Shown: piece by piece, positions 49,312 through 58,629 of the stretch | How positions within the stretch are numbered: position 1 is the first letter of the stretch | How the letters are laid out: every line of letters starts with the position of its first letter | Source of the DNA: Phycisphaerae bacterium | GTDB taxonomy: Bacteria; Planctomycetota; Phycisphaerae; Sedimentisphaerales; Anaerobacaceae | Direction: 5' to 3' | Assembly: GCA_012744475.1 (NCBI GenBank) | Contig: JAAYBV010000051.1 | Location: forward strand, 62,001 to 126,000 | DNA length: 64,000 nt | Program-made: the position numbers and the translations under genes | The notes under the pieces: generated by a model | Database searches by the model: none | What the model was told of the DNA's origin: nothing | Seen by the model: the letters and a program-made list of their open reading frames with translations, nothing else

Positions 49312-50148
49312 TCAGTCACAAGCCAGACCGACCTCGTCGGCCAGTTCGCGAACGGCCGCAATGGCCTTGGAGAACAGCTCGGGTCCGGTCGAGCCGCCGA
49401 ACTGCCCGCCCGTCTTGAGGTGCGGCTCCATCGTCATGCAGCCATCGTAGTTCACCGCCGCCAGCGCCGCCAGCAGCTCCTTGATCTGCCCATCGCCCTG
49501 CCCCGGGAGGCTGCCGATGTCCGCCGAACCGAGCTTCCAGTCCTTGATGTGGACGTGCACCACGTAGGACTTCATCACCGGCCAGCAGACCTCGACGTTG
49601 TTGGTGATCTTCTCACTCCAGACGAAATTGGCGGGGTCGTAGGCCAGCCGCAGCCGCTCCGAGCCAATGGTCTCGACCAGGTCCGCGCAATTCTCCGCCG
49701 TGTGCCCGTAGATGTGCGCCTCGTTCTCGTGGACCATCGTCACGTCGGTGCCCTCGACCACCTGCACCTTGGCGGCCATGCGCTCCATCACCTGATCGCG
49801 ATAGTCGTCGATGTCCTTGCCTTGCGGCGCGTAGTAGCTGAACATCCGGATGAACGGCGTCTCGAAGAACTGCGCCAGATCGACTGCGTGTTTGAACTTG
49901 TCGAGGTGCGGCTCGAACGGCTCGTCCAGACGGACCTTGCCGATCGGAGAGCCGATCGCGCTGACCTTCAGCCCGTGATCACGGATCATCGTCCGCGCTT
50001 CCTTCAGCTCCGATGGGTTCAGGTCCATGATGTTCTTGCGATTGATGAACCGCGGCTCGATGTACCCGACCTTCTCTTTCGCCAGGAACTCCACCTGGCA
50101 GCGAAGGTCCTCCGTCACTTCGTCGGCAAAAGCGCTCAGTTTGGCCAT
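49312..50148 (-). CDS. sugar phosphate isomerase/epimerase (TIM barrel)
   Basis: KLSAFADEVTEDLRCQVEFLAKEKVGYIEPRFINRKNIMDL; VHENEAHIYGHT; LRLAYDPANFVW; YVVHVHIKDWKLGS; GQGDGQIKELLAAL. Confidence 0.87.
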   Translation of the reverse strand: MAKLSAFADEVTEDLRCQVEFLAKEKVGYIEPRFINRKNIMDLNPSELKEARTMIRDHGLKVSAIGSPIGKVRLDEPFEPHLDKFKHAVDLAQFFETPFIRMFSYYAPQGKDIDDYRDQVMERMAAKVQVVEGTDVTMVHENEAHIYGHTAENCADLVETIGSERLRLAYDPANFVWSEKITNNVEVCWPVMKSYVVHVHIKDWKLGSADIGSLPGQGDGQIKELLAALAAVNYDGCMTMEPHLKTGGQFGGSTGPELFSKAIAAVRELADEVGLACD

Positions 50149-50183
50149 GTTCAGCTTCTCCCATATCTATTTCAAGGACGGCA

Positions 50184-51629
50184 TCATTTTGAAGAACTCG
50201 CGGCTTTCGCGGGCAGTTGGCGCTCGATCTCGTCGAGCCGGTAGCCGAACCCCGGGCCGCTCAGCGTGGACAAGTCCACGTGTCCATCGCGCCGGCGGTA
50301 GAGCCCCGGATGGACGGCCTCTTCCGGCGCCGAAGCAGCCGGATAGAATTGCATCGCGTTGGTCTCGACCCCCATGATCGTGCCGGCGTGAGCCGCCAGC
50401 CGGCAGTGCGGAATCTGCGCCAGCATCGGGTTGGTCAGGTCCTGGACCATGAGCGTCATACCGTGGGCCTTTGCCCAGCACAGGCTCAACAGCGCGCCGG
50501 TCTGCGTCTTGCACGTCTTGAGCGCCACCCCCGTCCAGCCCAGCTCGCGTCCCAGCCGGATCTGTCGCCAGTCGTGGGCGCTCTCGTCCATGAACAGGGG
50601 CTTGCGGGCCGAGACGCTGTGCACGTCGATCCGGTTCGCCTCCAGGTCGTACGGGAACGGCTGTTCGACGTAGAGGATCATCTGGTAGATGTGCGGCTGC
50701 TCCCACATCAGTTTGTCCAGGATCGCGTTGACGTAGTCCGGCTCGGTCACCGTGCAGTTGAAATCGCTCGTCAGCCAGATCGCGCCGTTCTCGATGGCGA
50801 TCTCTCCGACGCTCACCAGCCGCTCGAAATCCCACTCGGCGGCGTCGCCCCGCAGCTTGACCTTCAGGCAGCTCAAGCCGTCGCGCCCGATCCAGTCGCT
50901 CAGCAGAACCGGATAGCCGTCGTCAGGCTCGGCGCCCGTCAGCTCCGAGCTGTCGAGCAGATCCTTGCCCCCGACCAAGTGCCAGGCGGGCAGGACCAAT
51001 GGCGCCGGGCAGATCAAGAAATCGGCCGGATACTTGCCCGCAAACGATACATTGCTGCCCGCCGCCGGCTCCAGGAAATGCGACAGATCAACGTTCATGA
51101 ACTCGGCATTATAGGTCGTGTAGACGTCACGCCCGAGGAGCTTGCCGTAGGCGTCGTGCAGCGCGATGTCGAAGGCCGAGCAGCAGACCAGCGCCGCCAG
51201 CCAGGGCATCGGCTCGGCGCCGGCGCCCCGCTCGGCGTTGAACCGCTCCAGCAGCCCGCCCAGGACGGATTCGCTGAACCGATGGCCCAGTTCGAGCGGA
51301 TGTCCCTCCTCGGAGAAATCGGCCCAGGCCTTTGCCAGGACCAGGCAGAACCGCTGCATGGCATCACAGCGTTCCTGATAGCTCCGCCGGCTGGGCCAGA
51401 CCCATTGCACGCTCAGCGGCGTCTCGCCCCAGCCCTCGGCGCGCTGTCCCCGTCGGTCGGTTGCGCCCATGCAGACCCGCGCGCAGATCACCGAGGTCAG
51501 CGTTTCCGGGCCGAACTTCAGCGGCACCCGCGTCTGGACCGGGAGGAAGTACACATCCGTCGATACCGTGCGGAGATCCGCCTCCATACCACCTCGTTCA
51601 CCTGACAGAACCGTCGTCGAAGTCGCCAT
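50184..51629 (-). CDS. enolase superfamily (mandelate racemase/muconate lactonizing-like) protein
   Basis: CLKVKLRGDAAEWDFERLVSVGEIA (KxK-like), WLTSDFNCTVTEPDYVNAIL, YVEQPFPYDLEAN, PLFMDESAHDW, GVALKTCKTQTGAL barrel-end motifs. Confidence 0.75.
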   Translation of the reverse strand: MATSTTVLSGERGGMEADLRTVSTDVYFLPVQTRVPLKFGPETLTSVICARVCMGATDRRGQRAEGWGETPLSVQWVWPSRRSYQERCDAMQRFCLVLAKAWADFSEEGHPLELGHRFSESVLGGLLERFNAERGAGAEPMPWLAALVCCSAFDIALHDAYGKLLGRDVYTTYNAEFMNVDLSHFLEPAAGSNVSFAGKYPADFLICPAPLVLPAWHLVGGKDLLDSSELTGAEPDDGYPVLLSDWIGRDGLSCLKVKLRGDAAEWDFERLVSVGEIAIENGAIWLTSDFNCTVTEPDYVNAILDKLMWEQPHIYQMILYVEQPFPYDLEANRIDVHSVSARKPLFMDESAHDWRQIRLGRELGWTGVALKTCKTQTGALLSLCWAKAHGMTLMVQDLTNPMLAQIPHCRLAAHAGTIMGVETNAMQFYPAASAPEEAVHPGLYRRRDGHVDLSTLSGPGFGYRLDEIERQLPAKAASSSK

Positions 51630-51714
51630 AGCGGCGCCAGTGAAGGTTTATAGGCCCAGCCGCACCCTGTCAACCTTTAGTTCGGCCCGTTTCCCGTGTC
51701 GCGTGCCCGCCCGG

Positions 51715-51807
51715 GTGGCAGCGGCAAACGCAGGGAACCGGAGTTTGCCGATGGCCTCCAGGCCGCCAGTGCCTCCATCGGCAAGCTCCCGCTTGCCGCT
51801 GCCACAC
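51715..51807. repeat. REPIN-like palindromic element, copy 3 (sequence variant)
   Basis: gtggcagcggcaaacgcagggaaccggagtttgccgatggc ... catcggcaagctcccgcttgccgctgccac. Confidence 0.75.
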
Positions 51808-51980
51808 AGCGCAAACGCCCGCCCGGACCGCTGTTTTTGGCGCTTGCGTTGCGATTCGGAACCCCTATAATCGCAGGAGGTTTGTCTATGGGAGGCACCG
51901 CTTGTCAGGCACATAAAGCTGGCAGAAGTATTCACCCAACGGACTTCGTCCACAGCAGAGTCGAATGGAAAGGAGCAGGT

Positions 51981-53153
51981 ATGGCAATCAACCGCAAGTT
52001 GAGAATGGGTTTGGTTGGCGGAGGCCCTGGGGCTTTCATCGGTGAGGTGCATCGCAAAGCCTCCCGTCTGGATGGGGAAATTGAGCTGGTGGCCGGAGCG
52101 TTCGACATCGATCCCAAGAAGTCACAGCAGATGGGCAAGCAGCTCTACCTGGACCCCAAGCGCGTCTACAACACTTACCAGGACATGCTCAAGGCCGAGT
52201 CGGCTCGGCCCGAAGGCGACCGGATCGACTTCGTCGCGGTGACCACGCCGAACAATTGGCACTTCCCCATCGCGCGCGACGCACTCAAGGCGGGATTCCA
52301 CGTCATGTGCGAAAAGCCCATGACCCTGACCAGCAAAGAGGCCAAGGAACTCCAGAAGCTGGTCGCCAAGAAGGGCCTGGTCTTCGGCCTGATGCACAAC
52401 TATACCGGCTATCCCATGGTCAAGCTCGCTCGGGACATGGTCAAGAAGAACGACGTCGGCAGGATCCGCAAGGTCGTCGTGCAATATCCGCAGGGCTGGC
52501 TGGCCACGGCGCTGGAGAAGACCGGCAACCTGCAGGCGAGCTGGCGGACCGATCCGAAGCAGAGCGGCGCCGGCGGCTGCGTCGGTGACATCGGGACACA
52601 TGCGGCCAATCTGGCCGAGTACATCACCGGCCTGAAGATCACGGACATCTGCGCCGAGCTGACGACGTTCGTGCCGGGCCGGGCGCTCGACGACGACTGC
52701 AACTGCCTGCTCAAGCTCGAAGGCGGCGCCAAGGGTGTGCTGCACGCCAGCCAGATCGCGCACGGTGAAGAGAACAACCTCGCCATCTGGGTCCACGGCG
52801 AGAAGGCGAGCCTCGAATGGCACCAGGAGCATCCGAATCATCTGTACGTCCGCCGTCCGAGTAAGCCGGAAGAGGTCTGGAAACGCGGCAACGACTATGT
52901 CGCGGGCTACAGCGCCGCGGCCGCCCGCAACAGCCGCATTCCCTCCGGCCATCCCGAAGCCTTCCTCGAAGCCTTCGCCAACAACTATCGCAACTTCGCC
53001 GAGACCGTCAAGAGCGCCATCGAAGGCAAGAAGCCCGATCCGCTGGCCACCGATTTCCCGGGCGTCAACGAAGGCGTGCGCGGCATGCTCTTCATTGAGA
53101 CCGTTGTCGCCAGCAGCAAGAGCAAACAGAAATGGACCCCCATGAAGAAATGA
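51981..53153 (+). CDS. Gfo/Idh/MocA family oxidoreductase
   Basis: LRMGLVGGGPGAFIGEVHRKASRLDGEIELVAGAF; VTTPNNWHFPIARDALKAGFHVMCEKPMTLTSKEAKEL; SD aaggagcagg. Confidence 0.92.
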   Translation: MAINRKLRMGLVGGGPGAFIGEVHRKASRLDGEIELVAGAFDIDPKKSQQMGKQLYLDPKRVYNTYQDMLKAESARPEGDRIDFVAVTTPNNWHFPIARDALKAGFHVMCEKPMTLTSKEAKELQKLVAKKGLVFGLMHNYTGYPMVKLARDMVKKNDVGRIRKVVVQYPQGWLATALEKTGNLQASWRTDPKQSGAGGCVGDIGTHAANLAEYITGLKITDICAELTTFVPGRALDDDCNCLLKLEGGAKGVLHASQIAHGEENNLAIWVHGEKASLEWHQEHPNHLYVRRPSKPEEVWKRGNDYVAGYSAAAARNSRIPSGHPEAFLEAFANNYRNFAETVKSAIEGKKPDPLATDFPGVNEGVRGMLFIETVVASSKSKQKWTPMKK

Positions 53154-53313
53154 CACATCAGGCAATCTGCCCTGAGCCGATACCATCGTTCGACGCACCC
53201 GACTCCGGGTGCGTCGGGCGATGATCGCTCCGAGCCAAATCATACCACCGCGATTCGTGTTCGAGTTCGCGGAGGAGGGGTGTATTCCAATCGCAGCCAT
53301 TAGGAGCATCACC

Positions 53314-54243
53314 ATGGAGAATCAGCATCCCGTGTCGCGCCGGCACTTCCTGGGGACCGCCGCGGTGGCGGCCATGACCGCCTCCGCCGTGTCTTCCGGG
53401 GCCGGGGCCGCCCAGACAAACAAGAAGTTCAAACTCAAGTATGCCCCGAGCCTCGGCGCGTTCCAGGCCCACGCGGGCAAGGACCCGATCGACCAGCTCA
53501 AGTTCATGGCCGATGAGGGCTTCACCGCCATGTTCGACAACGGCCTGATGGGCCGCCCGCCGGAACTCCAGGAGCAGATCGCCAAAGAAATGGACCGGCT
53601 CGGCATGACTATGGGGCCGTACGTGATGTACGCCGAATTCGGCAAGCCCACCTTCGTCACCAACGACAAGGAGTTCCAGACCTCCATCGTCAGCCGCACG
53701 AAAGAGGCGGTCGAGGTCGCCAAGCGAACCGGGGCCAGGTGGACCCTGATCGCTCCCGGCTGCATCAGCCAGCGCATGGAGACGGACTACCAGACCGCCA
53801 ACCTGATCGACAACGTCCGGCGATGCGTCGAGATCGCCGAGCCGGCGGGCCTGGTGATCGTGCTGGAGCCCCTGAACTGGTGGGCCAACCACCCGGGCCT
53901 GTTCCTCCAGAAGGTCCCGCAAGCCTACATGGTCTGCCGGGCGGTCAACAGCCCGTCGTGCAAGATCGTCAACGATCTGTACCATCAGCAAATCAGCGAA
54001 GGCAATCTGATTCCGAACATCGACATGGCCTGGAGCGAGATCGGCGCCTTCCACCTCGGCGACAATCCCGGCCGCAACGAGCCCGGCACCGGCGAGATCA
54101 ACTACAAGAGCATCTTCCGACACATCTACCGCAAGGGCTATCAAGGCGTGCTGTGCATGGAGCACGGCAAGAGCAAAGGCGGCAAGGAAGGCGAACGAGC
54201 CGTGATCGACGCCTATCGAGCCTGCGACGACTTCGAGGTCTGA
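53314..54243 (+). CDS. TIM-barrel isomerase (hydroxypyruvate isomerase-like), TAT signal
   Basis: SRRHFLGTAAVAAMTASAVSSGAGAAQ; LEPLNWWANHPGLFL; SCKIVNDLYHQQISEGNLI; GAFHLGDNPGRNEPGTGEINYKSIFRHIY. Confidence 0.88.
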   Translation: MENQHPVSRRHFLGTAAVAAMTASAVSSGAGAAQTNKKFKLKYAPSLGAFQAHAGKDPIDQLKFMADEGFTAMFDNGLMGRPPELQEQIAKEMDRLGMTMGPYVMYAEFGKPTFVTNDKEFQTSIVSRTKEAVEVAKRTGARWTLIAPGCISQRMETDYQTANLIDNVRRCVEIAEPAGLVIVLEPLNWWANHPGLFLQKVPQAYMVCRAVNSPSCKIVNDLYHQQISEGNLIPNIDMAWSEIGAFHLGDNPGRNEPGTGEINYKSIFRHIYRKGYQGVLCMEHGKSKGGKEGERAVIDAYRACDDFEV

Positions 54244-54299
54244 TCCCTCGGTCGACGGCGGCCGATACGCCGATATCCGTTGTACGAAAGGAACAGTGT

Positions 54300-55583
54300 A
54301 TGAACCACAATCTCACCGACAATCTGAAAAATCTCTCGCGTCGGCACTTCCTGAAAAGCTCGGCCGCCGGCATGGCCGCCGCCCTGGCGAGCAAGAACGT
54401 GCTGTTCGCAGCCCAGGCGAAGAAGAAATTCCGCGTGGGTCTGATCGGCTGCGGCGGCCGTGGCACCGGGGCCCTGGAAAACTGCTTCGAGGCTGCCGGA
54501 ATCCTCGACATCGATCTGGAGGTCGTCGCCACCGCCGACTGGTTCAAGGACCGGGCCGTTGCCGCGGGCAAGAAGCACAACGTGCCGGAATCGCGATGCT
54601 TCGCCGGCGCCGACGGCTACAAGAAGCTGCTCGACACCAACGTCGAGGTCGTCCTGATGGCGACCTCGCCCAACTTCCGCCCGGTGCACTTCGACGCGGC
54701 GATCCGCGCAGGCAAGCACGTGTTCATGGAAAAGCCGGTGGCGGTGGACCCGCCGGGCGGTCGCAAGATCATCGCAGCCGGCGAGATGGCCAAGCAGAAG
54801 GGCCTGGCCGTCGTGGCCGGAACTCAGCGGCGGCATCAGGCCGGCTATCAGCGCATCAAGTACGCGCTGGAGCGCGGCGCCATCGGCGAGATCGCCGGCG
54901 GCGCGGTCTGGTGGTGCGGCGGCGCGCTGTGGTACCAGACCAAGAAAGCCGACGAGAGCGACGCCGACTACATGGTGCGCAACTGGGTCAGCTTCACGGA
55001 GATGTCGGGTGACCACATCGTCGAGCAGCACGTCCACAACCTTGACGTCGCCAACTGGTACATCGGCCGCACGCCGACGTCCGCTCTGGGCTTTGGCGGC
55101 CGCGCCCGTCGCAAGACCGGCAATCAGTTCGATTTCTTCAGCGTCGACCTCGATTACGGCAACGGCCTCCGCATCCACAGCATGTGCCGCCAGATCAACG
55201 GCACCGACGGCAGCGTCCGCGAGTTCTTCCGCGGCACCCAGGGCGAGACCTGGGGCGGCGGCGGACTGAAGGCGGCCAAGGAGATCGTCGTCCCCGAGTT
55301 TCCCGACCGCAATCCGTACGTGCAGGAGCACGTCGACATGCTTCAGAGCATCATGAGCGGCAAGCCCATCAACGAGGCGCACGACGTCGCGACCTCGACG
55401 CTGACCGCCATCATGAGCCGCATCTCCACCTATACCGGCAAGCTCGTTCGCTGGAAAGACGTTGTGGAGAATGAGAGTTCACCCTACTACAACCTCACTC
55501 TCAAGCCGACTCCGGAGGACTTCGAGAAGGGTGAAGTGGTCGCGCCTCCGGACGATATCACGGCGGTGCCCGGCCAGGATTGA
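54300..55583 (+). CDS. Gfo/Idh/MocA family oxidoreductase, TAT signal
   Basis: LSRRHFLKSSAAGMAAALAS; FRVGLIGCGGRGTGALENC; VLMATSPNFRPVHFDAAIRAGKHVFMEKPVAVDPPGGRKI. Confidence 0.93.
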   Translation: MNHNLTDNLKNLSRRHFLKSSAAGMAAALASKNVLFAAQAKKKFRVGLIGCGGRGTGALENCFEAAGILDIDLEVVATADWFKDRAVAAGKKHNVPESRCFAGADGYKKLLDTNVEVVLMATSPNFRPVHFDAAIRAGKHVFMEKPVAVDPPGGRKIIAAGEMAKQKGLAVVAGTQRRHQAGYQRIKYALERGAIGEIAGGAVWWCGGALWYQTKKADESDADYMVRNWVSFTEMSGDHIVEQHVHNLDVANWYIGRTPTSALGFGGRARRKTGNQFDFFSVDLDYGNGLRIHSMCRQINGTDGSVREFFRGTQGETWGGGGLKAAKEIVVPEFPDRNPYVQEHVDMLQSIMSGKPINEAHDVATSTLTAIMSRISTYTGKLVRWKDVVENESSPYYNLTLKPTPEDFEKGEVVAPPDDITAVPGQD

Positions 55584-55636
55584 TCGCACCTGCGATGACG
55601 CAGGCAGCCCGCTCTGTCTGCCAACGCCCAAACGAA

Positions 55637-55674
55637 AAGAAGTCGCGTCCCTGAAAGACGCGACTTCTTCTTTT
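55637..55674. terminator. bidirectional Rho-independent terminator
   Basis: aagaagtcgcgtc-cctgaaa-gacgcgacttctt followed by ctttta on plus and ttcgttt on minus; lies between convergent genes. Confidence 0.85.
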
Positions 55675-55728
55675 ATCCTGACATCAATGCGAATCCCGGC
55701 GGCATGAAGGGATTCGCATCCGCCGTCT

Positions 55729-56949
55729 CTAATCGAGAGGAACGATCTCGGAGAATTCCACGAACGCCCTGCCGGTCGGCTGGTGCGGCTGAATCTCTCC
55801 GACCAGACCCACCTTGTGCCCGACGAAATTCTCCAGATCGAGCCCCGCCGCAGCGCCCGTCGGCGAGACATAGCACACCGTTTTGCCCGAATCGTCGAGC
55901 ACACGGTATCGCCTGGCCTGCCCGGCCGCCGGGGCATAGATGCTCGTGCTCTCCAGCTTGCCGATGACCGCGAAGCGGCCCAGGTCCTCGATCTGCGCCA
56001 GCCGCACCTGGCGCGCTTCGCCGATCTTCTCGTTGAGCTTCTCCCGCTCTTTGCTCTGCAACTCCACTTCTCTGGCGACGGTGCAAGCCAGCTCGAACCG
56101 CTCGACCTGCTTGAGGGTGAAGTCCGCATAGCGAGCCGCACGGCCGCCCTCCTTGTTCTCCGCGATGACCTTGAGCTTCTCCTTGATCTCGGTGTACTTC
56201 TGCTGTGCCATCGGCTTGTCGCGTTCTTCTTTGACCAGCTTGGTCAGAGCGTAGTACGTATCGAGCAGATCGGACTCCGTGCGAATCTCCTGCGGCGTGG
56301 GCGGCGTCTCGACGGGTGTATTGGGTCCGGTGACGATATCCATGGGCGTCGCCCCCAACGGCGAGCTGGCCGGCTGGAGGAACTGCGTGCTGACCCACAG
56401 ATACGCCCCTTCCGGCGGCGCGATCTTGTAGTAGTCGTCCTTCTCCTCGCTCAGGAGCTTGACGTTCTGACCGCGATTGAGAACGATCTGCTTGCTCGTC
56501 GAATGGATAGGCTCGACGTAGTCGCTGCCGGCGTACACGCCCACGTTGTCACCGGTGACGATGCCTTCCGTCGGGTTCTCCATGTTGATGCTGACGTACT
56601 GCATTGCCACCCAGGAGAAACACCCCGGCGGCGGAACGATGCACGACCAGCCCTGCTGGCTCTTGAGGACCTGGACGCGGTCGCCCCGGTAGAGCTTGCC
56701 GCAATGGTAGAAATTCGTCCCGGGACCGGAGCGAACGTGCACGTCGTTGCCGATCACCTCGGCCACAGACGGCCCGTCCGGCAGGGCGGCGGCCCTGGCC
56801 ACCTCCGTGGTCACCGCCAGATTCGCATCCTGCTGGGCCCACGCCGCACCCGGCAGACTCACAGCCGCGATCGACAACAGGGTAAGCGAGAAACGCCCCC
56901 AAAAAGCTATGCGCACCACACGCCTTTGTGATTTCACGCGAGCTTGCAT
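55729..56949 (-). CDS. secreted SH3-domain (SH3b-type) protein
   Basis: Signal peptide; VIGNDVHVRSGPGTNFYHCGKLYRGDRVQVLKSQQGWSCI and further SH3-like repeats. Confidence 0.8.
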   Translation of the reverse strand: MQARVKSQRRVVRIAFWGRFSLTLLSIAAVSLPGAAWAQQDANLAVTTEVARAAALPDGPSVAEVIGNDVHVRSGPGTNFYHCGKLYRGDRVQVLKSQQGWSCIVPPPGCFSWVAMQYVSINMENPTEGIVTGDNVGVYAGSDYVEPIHSTSKQIVLNRGQNVKLLSEEKDDYYKIAPPEGAYLWVSTQFLQPASSPLGATPMDIVTGPNTPVETPPTPQEIRTESDLLDTYYALTKLVKEERDKPMAQQKYTEIKEKLKVIAENKEGGRAARYADFTLKQVERFELACTVAREVELQSKEREKLNEKIGEARQVRLAQIEDLGRFAVIGKLESTSIYAPAAGQARRYRVLDDSGKTVCYVSPTGAAAGLDLENFVGHKVGLVGEIQPHQPTGRAFVEFSEIVPLD

Positions 56950-57106
56950 CCTACTTGCCTCCTTTTCAGAATTCCCTTCGATGCATCAGAAACGGCCCGC
57001 TGGCAGGTCGATCCTTCATCCTAAGCGTGTAAAGCTACCGCCTCTGGGCGATTTTGTCAAGCCTCAAGTCCGGACACCGGCGCACGGACCGAAAAAGTCC
57101 CGGCCG

Positions 57107-58282
57107 TCAGCTCTGGAGCTTCGCCAGCTCGTCCCGGCACATTCGGAGCTGGGCCGGGTCCGAGAGCCGCTCGGCGGCACGTTGCAGGTGTTCGATCGCC
57201 TCCTTCGGCCGGCTCAGGTACCGGCTGAACAGCAGGCCCAGCATCAGCTCCACCTGCTCGGCGTGCTGATAGTTGCCGTAGTGGGCCAGAAACTGGCTGT
57301 AGGCCCAGGCCGCCTCGGAGGCCCGCTGGCTGCTGGCTAACTGGTTGGCGATGTCCAGCAGATGCTGGCGCGGCAACACCTGATCGCTGTCGACGTTCAT
57401 CAACTGGACGTAGAGGTCGGCCGCCCCCGCCAGATTGTGCTCGTCCAGCCGCTTGACGATGGCGCCGCGAAGGTCGCGCACATCCTCCTCTTTTTGCATC
57501 TGGGCGACGGTTTTCTTCTCGACCGCCTCGACGGGCCTGCGAGCCTCGGTCCCGGAGAACGGGTCGTAACCCCCCGCAACGACGTCGCGGTACCGGCGGC
57601 GCCGATTCCATCGTTTGATCATGGTCCACAGGTCCAGTCCATCCGTGCTCACCAGACGGACCGCCAGCAGAAGCAGTGTCATCAAGATGCCGAAGGCGTA
57701 CCCCGCCAGATGCGCATCGTACGCGATGTTGCCCTGCCCCCGCGCCAGGATGTTGTCCAGGAAGATCATCTTCAGCACGATGAAGTACAGTGCAGGCACC
57801 TCAATCGTCCCGATGAAGAAGAACCAGTAAACGATGGTCAGAAGCGACTGCGGGAACAGAACGAGGTAAGCCCCTGTCACCGCCGCGACGGCGCCGCTGG
57901 CCCCCAGCGTCGGCACCGGCACCGCCGCATGGAAAAGGGCCTGGCCGAACCCGCTGACGACCGCGCCGCAGATGTAGAACGCGATGTAGGCCAGATTGCC
58001 GAGCTTGTCGTTGACGTTCTTGCCAAACATATAGAGGAAGAACATGTTGGCCAGGATGTGCCAGAAATCGGCGTGGAGGAAGGCGTACGTCACGAAGGTC
58101 CACCAGGGCGAGAATCCGGGCACGAGCATGAGGTCTTCGACCCAGAGCCGGTAGACGAACTGCCCATTGAGGGGATGGACCGTGAACTCCACCGTGAAGA
58201 TAACGACGTTCAGCACGATCAGCGCGTAGTTGGCATACGGCGTGCGTCGCGGCTGGATGTTCACCCGAATCGGCAACAGCAT
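57107..58282 (-). CDS. rhomboid family intramembrane serine protease with C-terminal TPR-like region
   Basis: FVTYAFLHADFWHILANMFFLYMFG, VPTLGASGAVAAVTGAYLVLFP (GxSG), AYDAHLAGYAFGILMTLLL. Confidence 0.9.
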   Translation of the reverse strand: MLLPIRVNIQPRRTPYANYALIVLNVVIFTVEFTVHPLNGQFVYRLWVEDLMLVPGFSPWWTFVTYAFLHADFWHILANMFFLYMFGKNVNDKLGNLAYIAFYICGAVVSGFGQALFHAAVPVPTLGASGAVAAVTGAYLVLFPQSLLTIVYWFFFIGTIEVPALYFIVLKMIFLDNILARGQGNIAYDAHLAGYAFGILMTLLLLAVRLVSTDGLDLWTMIKRWNRRRRYRDVVAGGYDPFSGTEARRPVEAVEKKTVAQMQKEEDVRDLRGAIVKRLDEHNLAGAADLYVQLMNVDSDQVLPRQHLLDIANQLASSQRASEAAWAYSQFLAHYGNYQHAEQVELMLGLLFSRYLSRPKEAIEHLQRAAERLSDPAQLRMCRDELAKLQS

Positions 58283-58629
58283 AGTAGAGACTATTCTATA
58301 GAGGATTAGAGAGTCTTATCGGAACAGGCAGACAGTCTAATGCCCCGGCAGGGTTCGGGCAAGGCAGAAAGAAAGGACGGCCGGCGCCGTCCTCCTCGTG
58401 GAAATGAATCTTGAAGAAAAGTCGTTTTCCCCTCACGGAAAACATGCGGCCCGACCGTATCAGGCCACCCTCCTTCCGCATCCATCTCGCTTCTAAACAA
58501 AGTATAGGAATCCGAACCGGACAAGCCAAACGAGCGGTCGAAAAAGCTTCCCCCGGGATTGGTTTCCTGCTAATTATGTCTGCCGATCCGCAGCGTCGCG
58601 ACAAAGACCGAGAATCTGCCGGAGAACCC

